DNA of 9,259 bases, from NCBI GenBank assembly GCA_000436475.1, contig FR886232.1:14107-23365 (forward strand), read 5' to 3'. This DNA comes from Eubacterium sp. CAG:248 (GTDB lineage Bacteria; Bacillota; Clostridia; Lachnospirales; Lachnospiraceae). Within the stretch, counting starts at the first letter, position 1; every line of letters begins with the position of its first letter. The notes beneath the pieces are model-generated. The model saw nothing but the letters and a program-made list of their open reading frames with translations, did not search any database and was not told the origin of the DNA. This document shows positions 1 to 5,388 of this stretch, one piece after another. The position numbers were made by a program, and so were the translations under genes.

Positions 1-1
1 C

Positions 2-964
2 GTTGCTGCAGATGATTCTGTAACAGCAGTAGATAACACCAATATAACAGATAATACCAGTATAACAGATAATACCAATATAACTGATAATACTAGTATA
101 ACAGATAATACCAGTATAACTGATAACACTCATATAACTGATAACACCAGAACAAGACAGGCTACAAGTACAGGTGATATCAGATTTACGCTTTATGGCA
201 AGGAGTATGAGCTTAATCAGTCAGATATGATGCTTACATTTTTTGCACACGTTCTTAATAAACATCAGGATATTGTGGACGAACTTCCTTCATATAATGG
301 GATGACCTGCGTGTCTGATGTTGATTATAGTCTTCCTAAGAATCGTAAGGCAGATATGCCTACATATTTCAGAAGCTGTGAATTCTTTGAATTCGCTAAT
401 GGAAGCCATATATGTGTTGGAACATCATATTCAGTAGTAGACAAGTTAAAGAAAATGGCACTTCTGCTTAATATATGTGGTGAAAGCCCAGAGATATTCA
501 GTTCAGAACAGGTTGAACTTCCAGCGGTAAAGGTAAGAGGAGGTTCTTCTGTTAGCGGCAAAGGAAGTGGATCACTTGTGAAATTCAGCGTATATGGCAA
601 TAAATACGAGCAGAACCAGACAGATATGCTTGGAACAATATGCAGTTCTGTTATAGCTAAGCATCCAGACAAGTTAGAGGAAGCAGCAGATGCTTTATTA
701 TGTATTGATGTTAAAGATTATACAGATGTTGCCAAAGAAGACAGACCGGTATATTTCTCATCAATGAACGGATATGAAGTAAATGGCACAGCTTATAGTG
801 TTGGTGGAAGCTTCGGAATGAAAGAAAAGCTTAAAATGATTGCCAGATTACTTATAATGTGTGACGAAAGCAAGGATATAATTGATATAGAAGACTATGA
901 GATACCAGATGTAAAGGTTAAGGCGGCTGCAGGCACTAAGAAGAAAATTAATTACTTTGATTAA
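2..964 (+). CDS. Unrecognised protein with a tandem repeat linker and two copies of a ~100-residue module (5' end outside window)
   Basis: The frame is open from the left edge to the TAA at 962-964, giving 320 visible residues. The ATG at 227 has no ribosome binding site and lies inside the first module, so it is not the real start. Residues 11-49 are a hydrophilic D-N-T-x-I-T repeat. Residues about 60-165 and 193-293 are two divergent copies of one module. Each has F-x-x-Y-G-x-x-Y-E-x-N-Q-x-D-M near its start, a KH-P/Q segment, a Y-F pair, and a G-T-x-Y-S...KLK-M-x-LL-x-x-C-x-E-S end. A Gly/Ser linker joins them and the tail is lysine-rich. There is no signal peptide or membrane segment in the visible part. 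I do not recognise the family. The module is faintly like one I associate with the C-termini of some restriction-type nucleases, which is weak inference. Its neighbour 30 bp downstream is a small membrane protein, probably in the same operon. Confidence 0.8.
   Translation, partial: VAADDSVTAVDNTNITDNTSITDNTNITDNTSITDNTSITDNTHITDNTRTRQATSTGDIRFTLYGKEYELNQSDMMLTFFAHVLNKHQDIVDELPSYNGMTCVSDVDYSLPKNRKADMPTYFRSCEFFEFANGSHICVGTSYSVVDKLKKMALLLNICGESPEIFSSEQVELPAVKVRGGSSVSGKGSGSLVKFSVYGNKYEQNQTDMLGTICSSVIAKHPDKLEEAADALLCIDVKDYTDVAKEDRPVYFSSMNGYEVNGTAYSVGGSFGMKEKLKMIARLLIMCDESKDIIDIEDYEIPDVKVKAAAGTKKKINYFD
32..148 (+). repeat. 18-bp in-frame tandem repeat, about 6.5 copies
   Basis: Unit GAT AAY ACY ARY ATA ACW, starting at 32, 50, 68, 86, 104, 122 and (partial) 140. 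It encodes D-N-T-[NSH]-I-T. The unit length is a multiple of three, so gain or loss of copies would change linker length without shifting frame. Differences between copies are mostly synonymous third-base changes or Asn/Ser swaps, and one copy has His. It probably forms a flexible Asn/Thr-rich spacer between an unseen N-terminal part and the duplicated modules. Confidence 0.92.
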
Positions 965-982
965 TTGGAATTATTACAAGAT

Positions 983-987
983 AGGAG
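983..987 (+). promoter_or_regulatory. Ribosome binding site that sets the start of the downstream gene at 995
   Basis: AGGAG lies seven bases before the ATG at 995. The frame is also open up to a TTG at 965, directly after the previous stop codon, but that TTG has no Shine-Dalgarno sequence. The ATG is therefore the better start and removes ten residues from the longest reading. Confidence 0.8.
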
Positions 988-994
988 AAGCTTT

Positions 995-1507
995 ATGTTT
1001 GATATAGCAGTAGAACAGATAGTGAAGGTAAAACCACCTAAGACAGCAGTTATTTATAAGGCATTGCTTATAATAGGCTGTATCGTGGCGGCTACAACCA
1101 TACCACAGACAAGAACATTTGGAATAATTGTGCTTGCATTATTTGCGGTGATGACATTTTTAGTATTCCAGTATTATAATGCAGAGCTTGAGTATTCGAT
1201 GGTGGATGATACGCTTACGATTGACAGGATTATGGCAAAATCGGCAAGAAAAAGATGTGGTGTGTATACACTTAAAAGAGCAAAGCTTGTGGCAAGAGCT
1301 GATTCGCAGGATGCACTCCGTATGAACCATATGGACGTTAAGACTTATGATTATTCAGTTGGTGCAAGCAATCATGATTCAGTTGTCATATATGCGTATA
1401 ATGAACATAACGAATTAGTCAGGGTATTTATATATCCTGATGAACGTGTTCTTCACAGCATACAAAATGTTGTTGAAAAAGATGTGTTTAAAGTTATTGA
1501 CTTTTAA
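995..1507 (+). CDS. Small membrane protein with two N-terminal helices, DUF6106-like
   Basis: 170 residues from the ATG at 995. Residues 1-19 are an amphipathic lead with the pattern D-x-x-V-E-Q-I-V-K-x-K. Two hydrophobic segments follow at about 20-36 and 42-59, joined by a short P-Q-T-R-T turn, then a soluble domain of about 110 residues. That domain begins with A-E-L-E-Y-S, then T-L-x-I-D-R-I-M-A-K-S-A-R-K-R, and ends in a strand and helix (V-F-I-Y-P-D-E-R-V). From memory, the opening EQ-x-V-K-x-K and the D-x-I-M-A-K-x-x-R-K-R segment match DUF6106, a family of unknown function common in Lachnospiraceae; I could not check this. The soluble part may have a PH-like fold, which is inference. 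The short hairpin between the two helices suggests the C-terminal domain faces the cytoplasm. It follows the duplicated-module gene by 30 bp and is probably cotranscribed with it. The -35 element of a promoter for downstream DNA overlaps its last codons. Confidence 0.8.
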   Translation: MFDIAVEQIVKVKPPKTAVIYKALLIIGCIVAATTIPQTRTFGIIVLALFAVMTFLVFQYYNAELEYSMVDDTLTIDRIMAKSARKRCGVYTLKRAKLVARADSQDALRMNHMDVKTYDYSVGASNHDSVVIYAYNEHNELVRVFIYPDERVLHSIQNVVEKDVFKVIDF

Positions 1508-1525
1508 AAAATGCTCTGATACAAT
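1497..1525 (+). promoter_or_regulatory. Sigma-A promoter with extended -10, likely for guaB
   Basis: TTGACT (1497-1502), a 17-base spacer, and TACAAT (1520-1525), with TG one base upstream of the -10 element (1517-1518). Each hexamer matches consensus at five of six positions. Transcription should start at about 1529-1532, probably with A. The -35 element sits in the last codons of the preceding gene. No comparably good promoter is seen between the terminator at 1588-1613 and guaB, where the best pair is TTGCGT at 1624 and CTTAAT at 1646. Confidence 0.65.
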
Positions 1526-1549
1526 TCTAATATTATAAACAAAAGGAAT

Positions 1550-1597
1550 ATGATAGAACGTTTATCAGATTTTTCCACACAGAAATGTCCGAATTAA
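1550..1597 (+). CDS. Possible 15-codon leader ORF upstream of guaB
   Basis: ATG at 1550 opens a 15-codon frame (MIERLSDFSTQKCPN) ending at TAA 1595-1597. An AAAAGGAA stretch lies just upstream, but only three bases separate its GG from the ATG, which is closer than usual. The stop codon falls in the loop of the terminator hairpin at 1588-1606, so a ribosome reading to the end would cover the 5' arm of the hairpin. There is no run of codons for a single amino acid that would suggest classical attenuation. It may be chance. Confidence 0.2.
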   Translation: MIERLSDFSTQKCPN

Positions 1598-1613
1598 GTA
1601 TTCGGATTTTTTT
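1588..1613 (+). terminator. Intrinsic terminator in the guaB leader
   Basis: Perfect 7-bp stem TCCGAAT / ATTCGGA with a 5-base loop (TAAGT), followed at once by seven T. It lies 80 bases after the stop of the membrane-protein gene and 72 bases before guaB. It could end the upstream operon. It also lies downstream of the promoter at 1497-1525, so guaB transcripts starting there must read through it. Confidence 0.82.
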
Positions 1614-1685
1614 GTACCAAGAATTGCGTTATTATGCGCATATAACTTAATTATTTTATTCACAGGAAAGCGAGGACAAAGGAAA

Positions 1686-3146
1686 ATGGGTACAATTATT
1701 GGTGAGGGCATTACATTTGACGATGTGTTATTAGTTCCACAGTATTCAGAAGTAACACCTAATATGATCGATTTAACAACTAATCTTACAAAGAATATTA
1801 AGCTTAATATTCCTTTGATGAGTGCAGGTATGGACACAGTTACTGAACATAGAATGGCAATCGCTATGGCAAGACAGGGTGGTATAGGTATTATCCACAA
1901 GAATATGTCTATTGAGCAGCAGGCAGAAGAGGTAGATAAGGTAAAGAGATCAGAGAATGGAGTTATCACAGATCCATTTTACTTACATCCAGATAATACA
2001 TTAAAAGAAGCTAACGAGCTTATGGGAAAGTTCAGAATATCAGGCGTACCTATTGTAGATGATAACAAGAAGCTTGTTGGTATAATCACTAACAGAGATC
2101 TTAAGTTCGAAGAGGATTTCTCAAGACCTATCAAGGAATGTATGACAAGTGAGAATCTTGTAACAGCAGAGGAAGGCATCACACTTGAAGAAGCTAAGAA
2201 GATTCTTGGTAAGGCAAGAAAGGAAAAGCTTCCTATTGTTGATAAGGATTTCAAGCTGACAGGTCTTATCACTATCAAGGATATTGAGAAGTCTATCAAG
2301 TATCCTGCATCTGCACATGATTCGCAGGGAAGACTTCTTGCAGGTGCTGCTGTTGGTATAACTTCTAATGTTATGGACAGAGTAGAAGCACTTGTTAATG
2401 CAAGTGTTGACTGTATTGTTATAGATTCAGCTCATGGTCATTCAAAGAATATTATTACAACTTTAAAGGAAATCAAGGCTGCATATCCAGAACTTCAGGT
2501 TATTGCGGGTAATATAGCTACAGGAGCTGCTGCCAAAGCTTTATGTGAAGCAGGCGTAGATGCTGTTAAGGTTGGTATCGGACCTGGTTCTATATGTACA
2601 ACAAGAGTTGTTGCCGGTATTGGTGTACCTCAGGTAACAGCAGTTATGGATGCATATGCTGAGGCTAAAAAGTATGGTATTCCAGTTATCGCTGATGGTG
2701 GTATAAAGTTCTCAGGAGATATAGTTAAGGCGATAGCAGCAGGCGGTAATGTATGTATGCTTGGAAGTCTTTTAGCAGGCTGTGACGAAGCTCCTGGTTC
2801 ATTTGAGTTATTCCAGGGCAGAAAGTATAAGGTTTATAGAGGCATGGGTTCTATTGCAGCTATGGAGAATGGTAGTAAAGACAGATACTTCCAGACAGAT
2901 GCAAAGAAGCTTGTTCCAGAAGGTGTTGAAGGACGAGTTGCATATAAAGGACTTGTTGAAGATACTATATTCCAGCTTATGGGAGGACTCCGTTCAGGTA
3001 TGGGTTACTGTGGAGCACAGACTATTCCAGTACTTCAGGAGACAGCTAAGTTTATAAAGATGTCATCTGCAGCTTTAAGAGAAAGTCATCCGCATGATAT
3101 CCATATTACTAAAGAAGCTCCTAACTATTCTGTTGAGAATGCTTAA
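1686..3146 (+). CDS. guaB: Inosine-5'-monophosphate dehydrogenase
   Basis: 486 residues, normal length for bacterial IMPDH. The cytoplasmic enzyme oxidises IMP to XMP with NAD+ and is the committed step to GMP. The N-terminus has the family segment T-F-D-D-V-L-L-V-P. The TIM barrel is interrupted at about residues 94-202 by two CBS domains (G-V-P-I-V-D...G-I-I-T-N-R-D and K-L-P-I-V-D...G-L-I-T-I-K-D), the usual site of adenine or guanine nucleotide control. The catalytic loop G-P-G-S-I-C-T-T places the nucleophile at Cys304. A-D-G-G-I-K-F-S-G-D is the IMP phosphate site, and the mobile flap has the Arg400-Tyr401 dyad in S-K-D-R-Y-F. All key residues are intact. The start ATG has GAGGA (1672-1676) nine bases upstream. 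It appears monocistronic, with a leader containing a terminator upstream and terminators downstream. Confidence 0.98.
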   Translation: MGTIIGEGITFDDVLLVPQYSEVTPNMIDLTTNLTKNIKLNIPLMSAGMDTVTEHRMAIAMARQGGIGIIHKNMSIEQQAEEVDKVKRSENGVITDPFYLHPDNTLKEANELMGKFRISGVPIVDDNKKLVGIITNRDLKFEEDFSRPIKECMTSENLVTAEEGITLEEAKKILGKARKEKLPIVDKDFKLTGLITIKDIEKSIKYPASAHDSQGRLLAGAAVGITSNVMDRVEALVNASVDCIVIDSAHGHSKNIITTLKEIKAAYPELQVIAGNIATGAAAKALCEAGVDAVKVGIGPGSICTTRVVAGIGVPQVTAVMDAYAEAKKYGIPVIADGGIKFSGDIVKAIAAGGNVCMLGSLLAGCDEAPGSFELFQGRKYKVYRGMGSIAAMENGSKDRYFQTDAKKLVPEGVEGRVAYKGLVEDTIFQLMGGLRSGMGYCGAQTIPVLQETAKFIKMSSAALRESHPHDIHITKEAPNYSVENA

Positions 3147-3165
3147 ATAATATAATTGATATCTG

Positions 3166-3183
3166 GGTTAAAAGTAACCTTTT
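3166..3183 (+). terminator. Weak hairpin with short T-run after guaB
   Basis: GGTTA / TAACC, a 5-bp stem with an AAAG loop, then TTTT. It lies 20 bases past the guaB stop. The stem is short and AU-rich, so it may only assist the stronger hairpin at 3212-3251. Confidence 0.35.
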
Positions 3184-3211
3184 ATCATATTTAAAGTGTA
3201 AAAATAAGTTT

Positions 3212-3251
3212 CCGGCATGGCAAAAGTGTGATTAGCTGTGCCGGTTTTATT
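3212..3251 (+). terminator. Intrinsic terminator of guaB
   Basis: CCGGCATGGC (3212-3221) pairs with GCTGTGCCGG (3235-3244) over ten positions, two of them G-U, around a 13-base loop. TTTTATT follows. Its GC-rich base stands out in an AT-rich intergenic region. The rest of the gap, to the promoter at 3345, shows nothing I can name. Confidence 0.7.
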
Positions 3252-3344
3252 ATGTGCAGTAGTTAAGAACGCGAAGTATTTTCTAAAATATCAGTGAGCA
3301 GCAAGTAATATGTCAATTTTCAATCAATTAAATAAAATAAGTGA

Positions 3345-3374
3345 TTGCTAACTTGTATCTTAATGATGTATAAT
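3345..3374 (+). promoter_or_regulatory. Sigma-A promoter for the cheX-like/cheY-like/truA-like operon
   Basis: TTGCTA (3345-3350), an 18-base spacer and a perfect TATAAT (3369-3374). The start point would be near 3381, giving a leader of about 60 bases. A TTGACA occurs at 3409-3414, but no -10 element follows at a usable distance. I found no convincing sigma-28 motility promoter at normal spacing, so the operon looks constitutively readable rather than tied to flagellar genes. Confidence 0.6.
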
Positions 3375-3442
3375 GAATTTAAAAGTTAAATGAATCGAAA
3401 AATTATAATTGACAGATAATCAGGTATGAGGAGAGCGATGAT

Positions 3443-4027
3443 ATGCGGGACAAGATGATTAACAAATATATTGCCAAAAATCACGCTGGAACTGTTTTTA
3501 CTGATAGTGAACTGAAGGTTATCAAGGAAGGTAATATAGATGATATGGTTACAACATTTCTTGATATGAACACAGAATACTACAACAAGCAGATGCAGAG
3601 TGTACTTAAGATATTTACTCAGTTTATAGGTAATGATATGGAACTGGAAAGAATTATATATCAAAAGGAGTACGAGGGAAAGTTTGTAGGCTGCCAGCTT
3701 ATGGACGGAGATATAGATGTATTTCTTGGCATAGCGGGAGATGATGACGACCTTTTATGTGTTGCATCAGTATTTTCACAGGAAGAGCTGAGTGAGTTTG
3801 ATTCAGATGCTTATGATTCAATATGTGAGCTTATTAACGTGATTAATGGTGCGTATGCAACAAAGCTCAGCTATGAAGACATAGAAGTTGCATTGCATCC
3901 ACCAGTATTTTATAAGGATACACAGATTAAGGCAGATAATGGAATGTATGTAGTTACATTTTCAATGAAGGGACATAGATTTAATCTGATTATGGTGGCA
4001 GATGATAAGATTAAGCTGGAAGTATAA
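3443..4027 (+). CDS. CheX-like CheY-phosphate phosphatase
   Basis: 194 residues. GAGGAGA (3428-3434) lies eight bases before the ATG at 3443; an ATG at 3438 is in another frame. The C-terminal half carries the CheC/CheX/FliY phosphatase signature: Glu129-Leu-Ile-Asn132 in S-I-C-E-L-I-N-V-I-N-G-A, followed by a Leu-H-P-P segment near residue 152, the place where CheX proteins have a conserved proline. In this family the Glu and Asn of E-x-x-N bind the receiver and position water to hydrolyse its phospho-aspartate. Only one such motif is present, as in CheX; CheC has two. The protein is somewhat longer than typical CheX (about 155 residues), with about 40 extra N-terminal residues rich in charged amino acids. 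No membrane segment is seen. The receiver gene lies 45 bp downstream, which strongly suggests the partner. The fold assignment rests on motif and context, without a profile search. Confidence 0.75.
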   Translation: MRDKMINKYIAKNHAGTVFTDSELKVIKEGNIDDMVTTFLDMNTEYYNKQMQSVLKIFTQFIGNDMELERIIYQKEYEGKFVGCQLMDGDIDVFLGIAGDDDDLLCVASVFSQEELSEFDSDAYDSICELINVINGAYATKLSYEDIEVALHPPVFYKDTQIKADNGMYVVTFSMKGHRFNLIMVADDKIKLEV

Positions 4028-4072
4028 GGTGTAAGCATATACCAGATTATAAAGTGGGAACGGAGGACGATT

Positions 4073-4435
4073 ATGGCTAGAATATTGATAGTAGATGATT
4101 CTAAGACATCAAGGAAATTCTTAAGAAATATGCTTGAACAGGCAGGACATGAGATAGTTGCAGAAGCAGTAGATGGTGCAGAGGGTGTTGAAAAATTTAA
4201 AATATACAGACCTGATATTACAACAATGGATATTACAATGCCAAAGCTTGGTGGAATTGCTGCAGTTAAAGAGATAATAGATGACGATCCGGATGCTAAG
4301 ATTATCATGGTTACAGCAGCGGGACAAAAGGCTAATATGATAGAGGCGCTTAAGATGGGTGCAGCTGATTTTATACAGAAGCCTTTTGAGATGGATGTTA
4401 TCATTAATACAGTTGAAAAGGTTATGGAAGAATAA
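4073..4435 (+). CDS. CheY-like single-domain response regulator
   Basis: 120 residues, a receiver domain with no output domain. The acidic pocket is Asp8-Asp9, the phosphoacceptor is Asp53 (T-T-M-D-I-T-M-P), the switch residue is Thr81 (M-V-T-A-A-G) and the conserved lysine is Lys103 (I-Q-K-P-F). The aromatic switch position looks like Phe100 instead of the usual Tyr. GGAGG (4062-4066) is six bases before the ATG. A receiver with no effector is expected to act by protein contact, as CheY does on the flagellar switch. The CheX-like gene just upstream would supply dephosphorylation. No cheA, cheW or receptor gene is in the window, so the kinase is unknown and the role may be chemotaxis or another pathway. 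The stop TAA shares its last base with the ATG of the truA-like gene. Confidence 0.93.
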   Translation: MARILIVDDSKTSRKFLRNMLEQAGHEIVAEAVDGAEGVEKFKIYRPDITTMDITMPKLGGIAAVKEIIDDDPDAKIIMVTAAGQKANMIEALKMGAADFIQKPFEMDVIINTVEKVMEE

Positions 4436-5172
4436 TGTATAATTATAAGTTACAGATTCAATATGATGGTGGCAGATATGATGGATGGCAGCGTCTGGGT
4501 AAAGATTCATCATCCAATACGATAGAAGTTAAGATTAAAGAAATAATTAAAAAAATGACTGGCGAGGATATAGATATATATGTTGGCTGCAGGACAGAAA
4601 AGGGTGTTCATGCACTTGCGCAAACAGCTAACTTTAAGTTAAATGACAGGTATCAGGCTATTGAGATTAAGAATTATCTTAACAGGTATCTTCCAAGGGA
4701 TATTGCAATCAATCATGTTGAAGAAGTTGATGAAAGATTTCATAGCCAGTTGAATGCAAAGAGCAAAACGTATGTATACAAGCTTGATATGGCTAATGTA
4801 GCAGATGTGTTTACAAGAAAATATGCATATCATACATTCGATGTGCCAGATATATCAGCCATGAGAACAGCGGCACAGTATTTTATCGGAAGTCATGACT
4901 TTAAAGCATTTACAACTGCTAAAAAGAGTAAGTCAACAGTAAAAAATGTCAAGTCAGTAGATATAAATGTAGAAGGTGATAAATGTAATATTACAATAAC
5001 AGCTGATGATTTTCTTCATAATATGGCAAGATATATGATAGGAATGCTTCTTGATGTTGGTAACGGATTAAAGAAGACCTCAGATATAGAAGCTGCACTT
5101 GATGGAAGGGATGTTGTTATGTCACTTCCAGCTGAGAGCTATGGACTTTTTCTTGAAAGTGTCTTATACTAA
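4435..5172 (+). CDS. truA: TruA-family tRNA pseudouridine synthase with Glu at the catalytic Asp position
   Basis: 245 residues, normal for TruA, which converts U38-40 of the tRNA anticodon stem-loop to pseudouridine. Family features: opening Q-Y-D-G-G-R-Y-D-G-W-Q-R; the active-site motif at 50-60; K-T-Y-V-Y-K near 111-116; G-S-H-D-F near 152-156; H-N-M-A-R-Y-M-I-G near 195-202; and S-Y-G-L-F-L-E-S-V at the end. The active-site motif reads V-G-C-R-T-E-K-G-V-H-A. The usual form is G-x-G-R-T-D-x-G-V-H-A, so position 55 is Glu (GAA, 4597-4599) where the nucleophilic Asp is expected, and Cys52 replaces a glycine. Arg53, the tyrosine and the C-terminal Arg199 remain. It may be a divergent paralogue with altered or no synthase activity; a canonical truA may lie elsewhere. 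It overlaps the receiver stop by one base (TAATG), which suggests translational coupling, with GGAAG (4426-4430) as a close ribosome binding site. Confidence 0.88.
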   Translation: MYNYKLQIQYDGGRYDGWQRLGKDSSSNTIEVKIKEIIKKMTGEDIDIYVGCRTEKGVHALAQTANFKLNDRYQAIEIKNYLNRYLPRDIAINHVEEVDERFHSQLNAKSKTYVYKLDMANVADVFTRKYAYHTFDVPDISAMRTAAQYFIGSHDFKAFTTAKKSKSTVKNVKSVDINVEGDKCNITITADDFLHNMARYMIGMLLDVGNGLKKTSDIEAALDGRDVVMSLPAESYGLFLESVLY

Positions 5173-5252
5173 ACTAAATACAGCTTTATATATTATTGTT
5201 CAGAATAGTTGAAAAACTAAAACTGAGCAGTGATGTAGTAGTGTTTTATATG

Positions 5253-5320
5253 GAAGCTGTCGCAACGTAAGTAGTTTATATATCAATATATAATCAACTT
5301 AGTGCAACAGCTTCTTTTTT
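5253..5320 (+). terminator. Long hairpin terminator ending the truA-like operon
   Basis: GAAGCTGT (5253-5260) pairs with ACAGCTTC (5307-5314). After one mismatch, GCA (5262-5264) pairs with TGC (5303-5305). Inner arms TAAGT / ACTTA and an AT-rich TTATATA / TATATAA tip extend the structure to about 62 bases. Six T follow directly (5315-5320). The stem length is unusual, but the base of the stem and the U-tract are classic. Confidence 0.85.
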
Positions 5321-5323
5321 ATA

Positions 5324-5352
5324 TTTATTATATATGCATCAGGTGATATAAC
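5324..5352 (+). promoter_or_regulatory. Extended -10 promoter for argS
   Basis: TG at 5344-5345, one base, then TATAAC at 5347-5352. The -35 region (TTTATT, 5324-5329, 17-base spacer) is poor, as is common for extended -10 promoters. Transcription would start near 5359 and leave a leader of about 30 bases, too short for a T-box. No T-box AGGGTGGNACCGCG element is present. Confidence 0.45.
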
Positions 5353-5388
5353 AACTGAAAAGCAAATAAAATCAGGAGTGGAGATTAT

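Noticed and set aside
227..229. ATG at 227 as a gene start
   Set aside because: No Shine-Dalgarno sequence, and the frame continues upstream through the coding repeat to the window edge. The module whose second copy starts with V-K-F-S-V-Y-G begins upstream of this ATG.
325..672. Open frame on the - strand inside the duplicated-module gene
   Set aside because: No ribosome binding site, and it lies wholly opposite a frame with clear protein-level repeats. Similar antisense frames opposite guaB, the receiver gene, argS, the glycosyltransferase gene and kduD were dismissed for the same reason.
965..967. TTG at 965 as the start of the DUF6106-like gene
   Set aside because: It immediately follows the previous stop codon and has no ribosome binding site; the ATG at 995 has AGGAG at ideal spacing.
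1526..1685. Purine riboswitch in the guaB leader
   Set aside because: I could not find the conserved three-way-junction core or a P1 helix flanking it. Only about 56 bases lie between the predicted start and the terminator hairpin.
2782..3057. Second + strand frame within guaB
   Set aside because: It lies inside the intact guaB frame, has no ribosome binding site and shows no recognisable protein pattern.
3387..3419. Sigma-28-like TAAA and AGATAA elements before the CheX-like gene
   Set aside because: The spacing is about 21 bases against the usual 15, and the -10 part lacks the GCC core.
3409..3437. TTGACA at 3409 as a promoter for the CheX-like gene
   Set aside because: At 16-18 bases downstream there is only the ribosome binding site region, with no -10 element. 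TATAAT at 3369 with TTGCTA upstream is far better.
5173..5388. T-box leader before argS
   Set aside because: No AGGGTGGNACCGCG box. The only strong hairpin has its own U-tract and lies before the argS promoter, so it belongs to the upstream operon.
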